Part shown: piece after piece, positions 1-8,993 of the stretch
How the letters are laid out: each line of letters starts with the position of its first letter
Numbering within the stretch: the stretch's first letter is position 1
NCBI RefSeq assembly: GCF_004769405.1
Contig: NZ_RQES01000016.1
Span: 62,001 to 126,000 of the forward strand
Source: Leptospira selangorensis
GTDB lineage: Bacteria > Spirochaetota > Leptospiria > Leptospirales > Leptospiraceae
Reading direction: 5' to 3'
DNA: 64,000 nucleotides
Position numbers and translations under genes: made by a program
The notes under the pieces: generated by a model
What the model was told of the DNA's origin: nothing
Database searches by the model: none
The model's input: only the letters and a program-made list of their open reading frames with translations

Positions 1-1134
1 TCATCTTCCATCATTATGCAGTTAGTGATGGTTCTTGTACCTTCTTTACAAAAACTCCAAAAAGAAGGAGAAGAAGGTCGTAAGAAGATCAGCCAATACA
101 CCAAATACGGAACTATCCTACTTTGTGGAGTTCAGTCTTTAGCGGTGATCCGTTTGGCTCAACGTTGGTCTTATGGAGCGGACAATGCACCTGCTCTTCA
201 CCCAGGTTTGATCCATTCTTCTGTAGAATCTTGGTTCTTCTTCATTGCTCTATTATCTATCACTACTGGAACTGTTCTTTTGATCTGGTTAGGTGAACAA
301 ATCACTGAGAGAGGGATCGGTAACGGTATTTCTCTTTTGATCTTTGCCGGCATCGTAGGACGTCTTCCTGTTTCCGTAGCTCAGTTGTTCCGTGAGAACT
401 TCGTAGACGGACTGAACATTATCATCCTTCTTCTTTTATTCATTCTACTCATTGCATTAACTGTTCTTCTTACTCAAGGTGTCCGTAAGGTTCCTTTACA
501 GTATGGAAAACAAATGGTGGGAAGAAAAATGGTCCAAGCTAAGTCTCAAAGTATTCCTTTTAAAGTGAATGGCGCGAGCGTAATGCCGATCATATTCGCT
601 TCTTCTTTATTACTTTTTCCTCAAACGATCATCCAACAGATCTCCGAGCTTCCTAACTGGGCGGGCTGGGTTCTTTTATTGGATTATCTGAATCCTTTCT
701 CTCAGACTTGGTATCACGCTGCGTTCTATTTCTTCGTATATATTGCGCTGATCGTATTCTTCGCGTATTTCTATACGGCGATCCAATTCAATCCTGGAGA
801 ACTTGCTGAAAATCTTCGTAAGTATAATGGATTCATTCCTGGAATTCGTCCAGGTTCTCATACTAAGGAATATATCGAGAAGGTCCTAAACAGGATCACT
901 CTTCCTGGTGCCGTTTTCTTAGCGGGACTTGCATTAGCTCCTTATATCATTATTCGTTTCTTAAATTTAGGAACGAACTCCGGTGGTGGATCCTTAGTTT
1001 ACACTTTCGGCGGAACTTCTCTACTAATCATGGTAGGGGTGGCATTGGAAACTCTGAAACAATTAGAGTCCCAATTGCTTATGAGAAACTATGATGGTTT
1101 CTTGAAAAAAACTAAGATCAAGGGAAGGTCTTAA
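1..1134 (+). CDS. secY: SecY preprotein translocase subunit, 5'-truncated by the window edge
   Basis: Core channel subunit of the Sec translocon in the inner membrane. The reading frame is open from base 1, so the gene begins upstream; the first visible methionine (position 16) is internal. About 377 residues remain, carrying most of the transmembrane segments of a protein of roughly 440-460. The conserved cytoplasmic-loop motif [12 protein letters not shown], typical of SecY, is present near positions 820-855. It is the first gene of the visible part of the ribosomal protein supercluster, and adk follows after 4 bases. Identification is certain from family motifs and gene order. Confidence 0.97.
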   Translation, partial: SSSIIMQLVMVLVPSLQKLQKEGEEGRKKISQYTKYGTILLCGVQSLAVIRLAQRWSYGADNAPALHPGLIHSSVESWFFFIALLSITTGTVLLIWLGEQITERGIGNGISLLIFAGIVGRLPVSVAQLFRENFVDGLNIIILLLLFILLIALTVLLTQGVRKVPLQYGKQMVGRKMVQAKSQSIPFKVNGASVMPIIFASSLLLFPQTIIQQISELPNWAGWVLLLDYLNPFSQTWYHAAFYFFVYIALIVFFAYFYTAIQFNPGELAENLRKYNGFIPGIRPGSHTKEYIEKVLNRITLPGAVFLAGLALAPYIIIRFLNLGTNSGGGSLVYTFGGTSLLIMVGVALETLKQLESQLLMRNYDGFLKKTKIKGRS

Positions 1135-1138
1135 GAAA

Positions 1139-1702
1139 ATGAATTCCATCATTTTCATGGGCCCTCCGGGTGCTGGTAAAGGTACCCAAGCAAAGATACT
1201 TTGCGACACTTTGAGAATTCCTCAGATCTCCACTGGAGATATTCTGAGAGCTGCCGTTAAAAACGGTACTCAAATGGGATTAGAAGCGAAGAAGTATATG
1301 GATGCCGGAGATTTAGTTCCGGATTCAGTTGTTATTGGCATTATCAAAGATCGTCTTGTAGAGCCTGATTGCAAAAACGGATTCTTATTGGATGGATTTC
1401 CAAGAACCGTAGAGCAAGCGGATGCTTTGGATAAAATCCTAAGCACGGAAGGTTTGAAAATTAAAAGAGCGATCAACCTGGAAGTTCCTGATCAAGAACT
1501 TCTGGAACGTTTATTAAAACGTGCAGAAATCGAAGGTCGTTCCGACGACAACGAAACAACGATCAAGAGTCGATTGGAAACTTATAACAAGAAGACTCTT
1601 CCATTATTGGACTACTATGCTGCAAAAGGAAATCTCTCCCGTGTAAACGGAGTGGGGAACTTGGATACAGTCACAAAACTGATCGAGAAGGAGTTAGCTT
1701 AA
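1139..1702 (+). CDS. adk: Adenylate kinase
   Basis: Catalyses ATP + AMP to 2 ADP in the cytoplasm. The 187-residue protein begins with the P-loop [11 protein letters not shown] (residues 8-18) and contains the NMP-binding signature DGFPRT near residue 85. The LID region is the short form (around [10 protein letters not shown]), without the zinc-binding insertion, which fits the length. It sits between secY and infA as in many bacteria, but the map gene often found between adk and infA is absent here. The start lies 4 bases after the secY stop, so the two are probably translationally linked. Confidence 0.97.
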   Translation: MNSIIFMGPPGAGKGTQAKILCDTLRIPQISTGDILRAAVKNGTQMGLEAKKYMDAGDLVPDSVVIGIIKDRLVEPDCKNGFLLDGFPRTVEQADALDKILSTEGLKIKRAINLEVPDQELLERLLKRAEIEGRSDDNETTIKSRLETYNKKTLPLLDYYAAKGNLSRVNGVGNLDTVTKLIEKELA

Positions 1703-1703
1703 C

Positions 1704-1922
1704 TTGGCGAAAGAAGATGCAATCACCGTGGACGGTACCGTTTTGGAACCTCTCCCAAACGCTATGTTCCGCGTAGAGCTGGAAAATGGTCATAAGGTTT
1801 TAGCCCATATTTCCGGTAAAATGAGAATGCATTATATCAGAATCCTCCCTGGTGACAAAGTTACCGTGGAGCTTTCTCCTTACGATTTAACCAAGGGTAG
1901 GATTACCTACCGCAAAAAATAG
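1704..1922 (+). CDS. infA: Translation initiation factor IF-1, TTG start
   Basis: A 72-residue single OB-fold factor that binds the 30S A site during initiation. The family core [18 protein letters not shown] and the end [13 protein letters not shown] (here KGRITYRKK) are intact and full length. The start is TTG, one base after the adk stop, with GAGAAGGAG at 1684-1692 as the ribosome binding site inside the end of adk. No ATG gives the right length, so TTG is the supported start. Confidence 0.96.
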   Translation: MAKEDAITVDGTVLEPLPNAMFRVELENGHKVLAHISGKMRMHYIRILPGDKVTVELSPYDLTKGRITYRKK

Positions 1923-1931
1923 GAACACGTT

Positions 1932-2045
1932 ATGAAAGTAAGAACTTCCGTAAAAAAAATCTGCACTAGCTGCAAAGTTATCAGAAGAAAAGGTGTGATC
2001 AGAGTGATCTGCACCAACCCTAAACACAAGCAAAGGCAAGCATAA
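1932..2045 (+). CDS. rpmJ: 50S ribosomal protein L36
   Basis: A 37-residue protein too short for most gene finders, read directly from the sequence. It begins [16 protein letters not shown] and ends HKQRQA. The zinc-ribbon ligands of the C+ form of L36 are present: Cys11, Cys14, Cys27 and His32. It lies in its usual place between infA and rpsM, and its stop is 2 bases before the rpsM start. Confidence 0.97.
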   Translation: MKVRTSVKKICTSCKVIRRKGVIRVICTNPKHKQRQA

Positions 2046-2047
2046 TC

Positions 2048-2425
2048 ATGGCTCGTATCGCAGGTATCGATCTTCCAAGAGAAAAAAGAATCGTTGTTGG
2101 TCTAACGTATATTTACGGAATCGGCCGATCCACTTCTCGCAAACTTCTCGCTAAGGCGGGAGTAGATGAAAAAATCAGAGTGAAGGATCTTTCTGACACT
2201 CAAGAAGCTGCTCTCAGAAAAGCGATCGAAGAAAGTATCAAGGTAGAAGGAGATCTTCGCTCCGAAAACCAACTCAATATCAAAAGATTGATGGATATCG
2301 GTTGTTACAGAGGCCTGCGTCATAGAAGAGGTCTTCCAGTTCGCGGTCAAAGAACCAGAACAAATGCCCGTACTCGTAAGGGTGTTAAGAAGACCGTTGC
2401 CAATAAGAAGAAGGTGACTAAGTAA
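2048..2425 (+). CDS. rpsM: 30S ribosomal protein S13
   Basis: Small-subunit head protein contacting the P-site tRNA and the intersubunit bridges. The 125-residue sequence opens [14 protein letters not shown] and carries the conserved helix-two-turn-helix region ([14 protein letters not shown]) and the basic C-terminal signature [25 protein letters not shown]. Length is normal. It is flanked by rpmJ and rpsK with gaps of 2 bases on each side. Confidence 0.98.
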   Translation: MARIAGIDLPREKRIVVGLTYIYGIGRSTSRKLLAKAGVDEKIRVKDLSDTQEAALRKAIEESIKVEGDLRSENQLNIKRLMDIGCYRGLRHRRGLPVRGQRTRTNARTRKGVKKTVANKKKVTK

Positions 2426-2427
2426 TC

Positions 2428-2835
2428 ATGGCTGAAGATAAAAAAGGCAAAAAAGAGAAAAAGGTTAAGAAGAAGGAGAAAAAGGTCGTTCCTCGCGGAA
2501 AGGTCTATATCACCGCTTCTTTTAACAATACCATCATCACCATCACTGACTTGGCAGGAAATACACTGTCTTGGTCAACCGCTGGTGCTATGGGTTTCCG
2601 TGGATCCAAAAAATCTACTCCGTATGCGGCTCAGATCGCAGCGGGGAATGCTGCCGAGAAAGCAATCGACTCTACCGGCTTAGCCGAAGTGGATGTTCTG
2701 GTTTCTGGCCCAGGTATCGGACGCGAATCCGCAATCCGTTCCTTAGTTGCTAGAGGACTTTCCATTAAAATGATCAAAGACGTTACACCTTTACCTCATA
2801 ACGGCTGTCGTCCGCGTAAAAGAAGAAGGGTTTAA
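2428..2835 (+). CDS. rpsK: 30S ribosomal protein S11
   Basis: Small-subunit platform protein. The 135-residue product has the family core [18 protein letters not shown] and the C-terminal signature [17 protein letters not shown]. The first ~22 residues are a lysine-rich tail (repeated [12 protein letters not shown] sequence), a modest extension compared with the Escherichia coli protein. The start ATG at 2428 is 2 bases after the rpsM stop. Confidence 0.98.
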   Translation: MAEDKKGKKEKKVKKKEKKVVPRGKVYITASFNNTIITITDLAGNTLSWSTAGAMGFRGSKKSTPYAAQIAAGNAAEKAIDSTGLAEVDVLVSGPGIGRESAIRSLVARGLSIKMIKDVTPLPHNGCRPRKRRRV

Positions 2836-2847
2836 GGTAGGAATAAT

Positions 2848-3471
2848 ATGGCAAGATATAGAGGACCTGTCGTTAAACTAATGAGGAGAGAAGGTGTTAA
2901 CCTTTACCTCAAATCCAGTTTTACTTTCAATAGAGATAAGTTCCATAAAAAGGGACCTCCTGGTATGCAACCTAAACGGAAACCGAAAATTTCCGAGTAC
3001 GGTTCTCAGCTTCGTGAAAAACAGAAGTTGAAAAGAGCTTACGGACTTTTAGAAAAACAATTCCGTAGCCTTTACGAAGAAGCATCTCATGCTCACGGTG
3101 TAACCGGTGAAATTCTTCTTCAACTTTTAGAAAGAAGATTAGATAACGTTGTATATCGTTTAGGTTTCGCAGTGACTAGACGTCAGGCGAGAAACTTCAT
3201 CGCTCATAACCATATTTTGGTAAATGGAGAGAAAGTGGATATTCCATCTTTCCGTTTGAAAGTAGGCGATAAGATCGAGATCAAACCTAAATTTAGAACT
3301 TCTGGTTTTATTACCCAGAATATCCAACTGGCTCAATCTCTGAATAATATTCCTTCTTGGGTGTCTTCTGATTTCATTCAGTTCTCAGGAGAAATTCTGT
3401 CTTTGCCGGAACGTCATCATATCGACATTCCAGTGAAAGAGCAGGTGATCGTGGAGTTGTACTCCAAGTAA
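2848..3471 (+). CDS. rpsD: 30S ribosomal protein S4
   Basis: Primary 16S rRNA-binding assembly protein and, in enterobacteria, translational regulator of its own operon. The 207 residues include the S4 RNA-binding domain (LERRLDNVVYRLGFAVTRR through HNHILVNGEKVDIPSFRL, about residues 92-135). The ribosome binding site AGGTAGGAAT precedes the ATG. Its position between rpsK and rpoA is the conserved alpha-operon order. Whether S4 autoregulates here cannot be seen. Confidence 0.98.
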   Translation: MARYRGPVVKLMRREGVNLYLKSSFTFNRDKFHKKGPPGMQPKRKPKISEYGSQLREKQKLKRAYGLLEKQFRSLYEEASHAHGVTGEILLQLLERRLDNVVYRLGFAVTRRQARNFIAHNHILVNGEKVDIPSFRLKVGDKIEIKPKFRTSGFITQNIQLAQSLNNIPSWVSSDFIQFSGEILSLPERHHIDIPVKEQVIVELYSK

Positions 3472-3493
3472 TTTTATTGGGAAGGGTTTCTAA

Positions 3494-4471
3494 GTGTCTC
3501 TAAAAAGTTTACTCAAAGGATTTAAACGTCCCAAAAAGATCGAATTTACTACGGAAGCGAATACTCCTAACTACGGAAAATTCGTAGCGGAGCCTTTCGA
3601 GCGCGGTTTTGCGACCACAATCGGAAACTCTCTTCGTAGAACTCTCATGTCTTCCATCGAAGGTGCGGCTATCTCCGCACTTCGTATTGAAGGTGTGAAC
3701 CATGAGTTCTCTTATATCGAAGGAGTCGCTGAAGACGTTACTCGTATCATCCTAAACCTCAAACAAGTTCGTATTAAATACGAGCCTGAGGATAAGGATC
3801 AAAGCAAAGTTATCCATTTGGAATTGAAAGGTGCGGGATATTTCAGAGCCGGAGATCTGGCTGTGGATTCTTCCATCGAGATCATGAACCCGGATTTGCA
3901 TATCGCAACTTTGAATGAAGATGCGAACCTTGTATTGGATCTCGAAATCCAAAGAGGAAGAGGATACGTTCCTGCAGAAGATAAGAAGAAGGATATAGAA
4001 GTTCTTGGAACTATCCCAATCGATTCTATCTTCTCTCCGGTTCAAAAAGTAATTTTCGAAATTTCCGAGACCCGTGTGGCTCAGAGATCCGATTATGAAA
4101 AATTGACTCTGGAAGTTTGGACAGACGGATCCATTTCTCCTGAGGATGCAGTTGCTCAAGCGGCTAAAATCCTAAAAGAACACCTTACGGTATTCATCAA
4201 CTTCGAAGAAGAATTAGAGGAAGAAGAAGACGAGTTAGACGAAGCGGACGAGAAGTTGAAAGCTTCCCTTTCCAAACATGTGGAAGAACTCGAACTTTCT
4301 GTACGTTCCCTTAACGTTCTTCGCAGTTTGGAAATCGACTTCGTTGGAGACCTTGTTAAGAGATCCGAAGAAGAGATGTCCAAATCCAAACATTATAGCG
4401 AGCAAGGTCTCGCAGAACTGAAGTCTAAACTTGCTGGTTTAGGACTTTCGTTCGGAATGAGAGATTTCTAA
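3494..4471 (+). CDS. rpoA: RNA polymerase alpha subunit, GTG start
   Basis: Scaffold subunit of RNA polymerase. The 325-residue protein has the N-terminal dimerisation domain ([24 protein letters not shown], around residues 23-50) and a C-terminal helix-hairpin-helix domain ([23 protein letters not shown] onward, about 275-300). The start is GTG at 3494, 22 bases after rpsD, preceded by GGGAAGGG. The interdomain linker (about residues 236-255) is strikingly acidic, almost entirely Glu and Asp. The gene ends one base before rplQ begins. Confidence 0.98.
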   Translation: MSLKSLLKGFKRPKKIEFTTEANTPNYGKFVAEPFERGFATTIGNSLRRTLMSSIEGAAISALRIEGVNHEFSYIEGVAEDVTRIILNLKQVRIKYEPEDKDQSKVIHLELKGAGYFRAGDLAVDSSIEIMNPDLHIATLNEDANLVLDLEIQRGRGYVPAEDKKKDIEVLGTIPIDSIFSPVQKVIFEISETRVAQRSDYEKLTLEVWTDGSISPEDAVAQAAKILKEHLTVFINFEEELEEEEDELDEADEKLKASLSKHVEELELSVRSLNVLRSLEIDFVGDLVKRSEEEMSKSKHYSEQGLAELKSKLAGLGLSFGMRDF

Positions 4472-4472
4472 T

Positions 4473-5057
4473 ATGAACAAAAGAAATAAAGTAAAACATC
4501 TCAACCGCGAAAAAGGTCATAGAGACGCTCTGATCAATAACATGATCACTAGTCTTTTCAAATACGAGAGAATTGAATCTACTCAAGCAAAATTGAAAGT
4601 AGTTCGTTCTCACGCTGAGAAGATCATCACCAGAGCAAAAAGAAATCTCGCGACTGATATTGCTCCAGCGGTTGCACTTCACAATAAACGTGAAGTTTTA
4701 AAAAGAGTAAAAGATCGTAATATTGTTACGAAACTTTTCGAAGATATCGCAGTTCGTTATGCAGCTGTAAACGGCGGATACACTAGGATCCTGAAAAAGA
4801 TTAACAGAGCTTCTGACAATTCCGAAGTAGGAATTTTAGAACTCACTAACAGAAAGGATCGTTCCGCTCTTATCAAAGAAATCAAAGATAAGAGAGAAGC
4901 TATTTCCGACGCTAAAAAAGAAAAAGCGGCAGCTCCTGCTCCGGCTAAAAAGGAAAAAGCTCCTAAAAAAGAAGCTGTTCCTAAAGCAAAAGCAATTAAG
5001 AAATCAGCAGCTCCAAAAAAAGCAGTTAAGAAAGCTGCTCCTAAGAAGAAAAAATAA
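4473..5057 (+). CDS. rplQ: 50S ribosomal protein L17 with a Lys/Ala/Pro-rich C-terminal tail
   Basis: Large-subunit protein near the tunnel exit. Residues 1-118 match the L17 core (MNKRNKVKHLNREKGHR start, then ALINNMITSLFKYERIESTQAKLKVVR). About 55 further residues form a low-complexity basic tail of lysine, alanine and proline, with short repeats of APKK type, making 194 residues against ~120-130 in most bacteria. It is the last gene of the supercluster and is followed by an intrinsic terminator. Confidence 0.96.
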   Translation: MNKRNKVKHLNREKGHRDALINNMITSLFKYERIESTQAKLKVVRSHAEKIITRAKRNLATDIAPAVALHNKREVLKRVKDRNIVTKLFEDIAVRYAAVNGGYTRILKKINRASDNSEVGILELTNRKDRSALIKEIKDKREAISDAKKEKAAAPAPAKKEKAPKKEAVPKAKAIKKSAAPKKAVKKAAPKKKK

Positions 5058-5093
5058 TATATATAATCCCCGAAGAGATGGGAGATATGTGGG

Positions 5094-5131
5094 CCCCGGT
5101 GTTGGAAACAGCATCGGGGTTTTTTCTTTTT
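5094..5131 (+). terminator. Rho-independent terminator of the ribosomal protein operon
   Basis: Arms CCCCGGTGTTG (5094-5104) and CAGCATCGGGG (5109-5119) form an 11-bp stem, with two G-U pairs, closed by a GAAA tetraloop and followed by TTTTTTCTTTTT. It lies 36 bases after the rplQ stop and should end the secY-rplQ transcript. Confidence 0.95.
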
Positions 5132-5179
5132 AAAGAGGTGCGTTAGATAGAAAAGAATGTATTTTTGGGAATATCTAAT

Positions 5180-6790
5180 ATGATTTCAGGAAAATACATT
5201 TTCGGTCAAATAAACGAAGTTTTCCAAAAACTATTAAACCGTTTGAACATGGTTCCTTATTGGGACCTTATCCTGTCCATAATCGTCTTTATTCATATTT
5301 CTTATCATCATGCCTGGCTTTCCGACGATGCATTTATCAGTTTTAGAGTAGTTGATAATTTTGCGAACGGCTTTGGACTTCGCTGGAACGTAGTGGAGAG
5401 GGTCCAAGTTTATACAAATCCTCTTCTTGTTTTACTTCTTCTTCTGCCGTACATTCTCTGGAAGAATATTGTAGCGGTTTCATTTATTCTTTCTTTTTTG
5501 TTCGGAGTTCTTTCCTTAATCTTCCTGAAAAAGCTCTCTTCCTCTAGATTTTCTTTTTTGATAGCGGTAACCTATCTATTTTCCTCTAGAGCGTTTATTG
5601 ATTATACTTACTCCGGATTAGAGAATAGTCTGAATCATTTAATCCAAGCTGTTTTCTTTTTTATACTTTGGAAAGAACCGGCAGAACCGAACAAAAGTAA
5701 ATTACCCGTGCTTACCTTTTGGGTTTCTATTGGTCTTGTTTCCAGATTGGATTTGATACTCGTTTTGTTCATTCCCTATCTGGTATTATTCTTTTTAGAA
5801 TTTTCAAAAGGTCTAATTGATCGGAAAACGATTTTACGTTCCGCTCTTTTCGGCTCTCCGATCGTTATTTGGTTTTTATTCGCGGGGATCTATTACGGTT
5901 CATTTCTGCCAAACACGTATTATGCGAAAACGAACATCACTGAGACATTTTTAGAAACTGCTCTCCAGGGTTGGCATTATTACGAACGTCAGCTATTTTG
6001 GGATCCGATCTCATTTTTGTTTTTTCCGATAGCGATGATAGTAGGTGTTTGTTTTAAGAGACTCAATAGACTTGCACTTTTGACCCTTGCTTCTTTATTA
6101 CCTTTTTTTCTATATCTTGTCTCGGTCGGCGGTGATTTTATGGTGGGGAGATTCTTTACCCCTGCTATATTCATTCTTGGTCTTTCACTTGCGAAAGAAT
6201 TCCCTTTTAAGAAAAAAGAAGCCATACTATTGCTATCATTATTATTTATTTATAATATTGCATTTCGCTTAACCCCTTTCCATCCTATGCCTAAAAAGCT
6301 TTCCTACTATAAAGAGGCTCGTTCGTTTGAAAATGGAATGCCATATGACATAGCGGATGAAAAAGGGTTTTATTACTTGGATACTGGGTTAGCATTTCGT
6401 AATTATCCAACCTCCTGGCTCGCAAATTTAGCAGGCAAGAATAATGTTTTTGATATTAAAGAATCTGTTGTAATACAAGGAATGATAGGAAGGTCCGGTT
6501 ACGTTTACGGGCCAGATTATTTTATTGTCGATAAGTTCGCTTTGGCCGATCCACTTTTGGCAAGACTTTCCGGTTCAGGAAGGATAGGACACAAAAAGAG
6601 AAAGATACCGGAAGGTTACGTAGATGGTTTGAAGAAGGGAGAGAATGGAATCTTGGATCCAGGCTTAAAACAATATTATGAAGGTATCCTGAAGTTAACC
6701 CATGGACCGATTTTTACCATAGAACGATGGAATTTGTTTTGGAAATATCAATTCGGAGAATATAGAAAATATACGAAGGAATATAAATAA
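5180..6790 (+). CDS. Polytopic membrane protein, GT-C glycosyltransferase-like
   Basis: A 536-residue integral membrane protein with roughly 9-11 hydrophobic segments and a soluble C-terminal third. After the first segment comes SDDAFISFR (Asp49-Asp50), then NGFGLRWN and a YTNP motif. This layout is seen in GT-C fold glycosyltransferases that use polyprenyl-phosphate sugars, such as the mycobacterial AftB-like group, where the acidic pair in the first periplasmic loop is catalytic. The start at 5180 is preferred over an in-frame TTG at 5165 because GGGA lies 8 bases upstream of the ATG. The glycosyltransferase role is inference from layout; the substrate is unknown. Confidence 0.6.
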   Translation: MISGKYIFGQINEVFQKLLNRLNMVPYWDLILSIIVFIHISYHHAWLSDDAFISFRVVDNFANGFGLRWNVVERVQVYTNPLLVLLLLLPYILWKNIVAVSFILSFLFGVLSLIFLKKLSSSRFSFLIAVTYLFSSRAFIDYTYSGLENSLNHLIQAVFFFILWKEPAEPNKSKLPVLTFWVSIGLVSRLDLILVLFIPYLVLFFLEFSKGLIDRKTILRSALFGSPIVIWFLFAGIYYGSFLPNTYYAKTNITETFLETALQGWHYYERQLFWDPISFLFFPIAMIVGVCFKRLNRLALLTLASLLPFFLYLVSVGGDFMVGRFFTPAIFILGLSLAKEFPFKKKEAILLLSLLFIYNIAFRLTPFHPMPKKLSYYKEARSFENGMPYDIADEKGFYYLDTGLAFRNYPTSWLANLAGKNNVFDIKESVVIQGMIGRSGYVYGPDYFIVDKFALADPLLARLSGSGRIGHKKRKIPEGYVDGLKKGENGILDPGLKQYYEGILKLTHGPIFTIERWNLFWKYQFGEYRKYTKEYK

Positions 6791-6809
6791 GATAGAAGGT
6801 GTATCTTAT
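6787..6809. terminator. Hairpin between convergent genes
   Basis: Arms ATAAGATA (6787-6794) and TATCTTAT (6802-6809) with a 7-base loop overlap the two convergent gene ends. The minus-strand copy is followed by a U-rich stretch, and the plus-strand side has no clear T-tract, so termination is only possible. Confidence 0.35.
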
Positions 6810-8794
6810 CAGAACCCTTTTGCTTTCAAAAACTCGTCCAACTTTCCTACGAGTGCACTTTCTCCATCTAATTCTTTTGCTTTTTCCAATACCGATCGTG
6901 CATCTTTAAATTTGTTCAAAAGTCTATAATTATCTGAAAGATTGATCAAGTTTGCTAGACGATGGGGTTGGGTATCTCGGACCTTCTCCGCTGCGTCTGC
7001 TGCACGTTGGAATTCCTTCATATGTTTATAACATAAGGACAATAAGAACCAGATATTATGGGATTCTTGATCCAAATTCAAATAACGTTCCAACCATTTT
7101 GAAGCTTTGGAGAATTCTTTTTTATCATAATAGATCTGTCCGATCAATCTTGCGGATTCTTTAAAATTTGGAGCCAAGTTCCAGGATAATTCTAGAAGTT
7201 CGAGAGCTATTGGTACTTCTTTTTTCGCTAAATGTTGTTTCGCTTGGTTGTACTTTGCTACTGCATCGTTATATTTAGGATGTTCAGGATCTATTAATTC
7301 TTTATAACCGATCCTTATAAGAGAAAGATCGTCCGCTATCGCGCCTACTCCATGTAGTTTTCCTGCGATCGTATCCAGATCACCTTTGGAATCTTCCACA
7401 ATTCGCACGAATAAGTTCTCGTCCTCGTTCATTTTCCAATTGATCCCGTCCGAGCTGATATTGATATCATCCCTTCCGTCCGAGCCTAAGAAAAGAACGT
7501 CTCCTGGCTGCAGATACGATTCATGAATTTTAATATTCGCTCCGAATGGAGATCCCAATTTCCATGAAGAAAGTTCCGGTGCTAAAAAGGATGATCTATC
7601 ATCTCTGAATAATACAGGCCAAGGATGTTCCGCATTCAGTATGAAGATCTTTCCGGTTTTATCATGTATAAGCCCAAATATAGCGGATGCCATCATAGTC
7701 CCATCGAATGTTCTGAATATTTCATCCAGTTCTCGATGAGTTTGGAGCATCCAAGCTTCTGGATTGATTTCGATTGTCTTTCCGTGGCTTGCAGAACGAG
7801 ACAAGATATTATTTACGGCGGTTCCAAGTACGATCGCTCCTCCTGCACCTTGGAGAGATTTTCCCATTGCGTCTCCATTTAAGAAGAAGGTCCATTTTTC
7901 TTTTTCGGATCCGAACAGTAGATTTCCGCTGATACAAATATCTCCACCGAGTTCGGATTCCCTGTTTTTGAATGTGAACTTCTTCTTTTGTTCTATATAG
8001 AAGATGGTACTCACGTCTTGGGAAGTATTCCAGTTCGTCATGAGTGGTTTACTTAAGAGAGAAGTGAGATAATAATCACCATCTTGCTGGACCTTGAGAG
8101 CTTGGATCTCCTCCATTCTTTTGGTGACTTCTATCGTTCGTTCGTCTACTTTTTGTTCTAAAGTGTTTGCGTATTCTTCTTCTACTGCGCCAATTTTGCG
8201 GAAGATCAGGATCACACTTTGAGTAATATAAGATACTACTGCTAAAAATACTAATTTTAAGGATTGTTCCGAAATAGATGCATATCCTGGAGAGATAACT
8301 TTGAGTTCGTCTTCAGTGAATTCTACTCCTCTGAAGATAGTATTTAAGATCACGAGTCCTTGTCCGACTACGCTGAATAGTCCTGAAAGTTTTGCGACTG
8401 TTGGAGATAATAATAATACCGAATACACGATGAAGATCATATTGATCGCATATAAAATGATCTGGCGGATCACTCCGGACGCCATATTCCTGTCTGTCCA
8501 GGACGCTACGAACATGACTACTGATAAAATGGTGATGTCTGCAAGCACGGAAACTTTACCGACCATAGAAGGGATTTTTCCGTATTTCTTATTGCAGTAA
8601 TGATTATAGTAAGCATAGCCAAGCATGGAGCCTGTCCCGATCAGATACGCTGCATTTTGAACTGCAGAGCTCTGGGTCCAAGCGGCAGCGAGGGAGAGCA
8701 GGAATAATCCCGCTAAACCGAATCGGATCCGATTGATCGTCAGTGGACCGGAGGCTATAATTCTCTCCGTGATGAGTTCCTTTTTTTCTTCCAT
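6809..8794 (-). CDS. Membrane-anchored SpoIIE-type PP2C phosphatase with C-terminal TPRs
   Basis: A 661-residue protein. Residues ~20-200 hold about six transmembrane segments; a coiled coil follows (~205-235); then a SpoIIE/RsbU-type PP2C domain (~245-505), where acidic metal-site motifs ELGGDICIS, NGDAMGKSLQG, FLGSDGRDD and GAIADDLSLIRIGY are all visible. The C-terminus (~515-661) has helical repeats matching TPRs. Such phosphatases usually dephosphorylate anti-sigma-factor antagonists in partner-switching pathways; no anti-sigma or STAS gene is adjacent, so the target is unknown. The catalytic aspartates look intact. Confidence 0.85.
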   Translation of the reverse strand: MEEKKELITERIIASGPLTINRIRFGLAGLFLLSLAAAWTQSSAVQNAAYLIGTGSMLGYAYYNHYCNKKYGKIPSMVGKVSVLADITILSVVMFVASWTDRNMASGVIRQIILYAINMIFIVYSVLLLSPTVAKLSGLFSVVGQGLVILNTIFRGVEFTEDELKVISPGYASISEQSLKLVFLAVVSYITQSVILIFRKIGAVEEEYANTLEQKVDERTIEVTKRMEEIQALKVQQDGDYYLTSLLSKPLMTNWNTSQDVSTIFYIEQKKKFTFKNRESELGGDICISGNLLFGSEKEKWTFFLNGDAMGKSLQGAGGAIVLGTAVNNILSRSASHGKTIEINPEAWMLQTHRELDEIFRTFDGTMMASAIFGLIHDKTGKIFILNAEHPWPVLFRDDRSSFLAPELSSWKLGSPFGANIKIHESYLQPGDVLFLGSDGRDDINISSDGINWKMNEDENLFVRIVEDSKGDLDTIAGKLHGVGAIADDLSLIRIGYKELIDPEHPKYNDAVAKYNQAKQHLAKKEVPIALELLELSWNLAPNFKESARLIGQIYYDKKEFSKASKWLERYLNLDQESHNIWFLLSLCYKHMKEFQRAADAAEKVRDTQPHRLANLINLSDNYRLLNKFKDARSVLEKAKELDGESALVGKLDEFLKAKGF

Positions 8795-8993
8795 CCCTAA
8801 TCGGCCTCTTTTGGAAATCGCCTACTGTATTTGGATTAGTGAATATATTTTTGAACGTATCATCTACAAATTTTTTACAGAATGTAGGATAGTTGTAAAA
8901 ATATAATCCCGCCTCCAAATACTTAAGACGGAAAAAAATAAGAGAAAAGTAAGTGGCTCCTTTAAAAACAATCTCGCAATTTAAAACTTTCTT

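Noticed and set aside
1703..1931. Expected methionine aminopeptidase gene between adk and infA
   Set aside because: There is no room; the M24-fold gene at 34093 lacks the map pattern, so map must lie elsewhere.
3752..4159. Long antisense frame opposite rpoA
   Set aside because: Falls wholly inside a conserved essential gene; its length is a by-product of rpoA codon use.
5165..5179. In-frame TTG giving a start 5 codons earlier for the GT-C-like protein
   Set aside because: GGGA at 5167-5170 is better placed as a ribosome binding site for the ATG at 5180.
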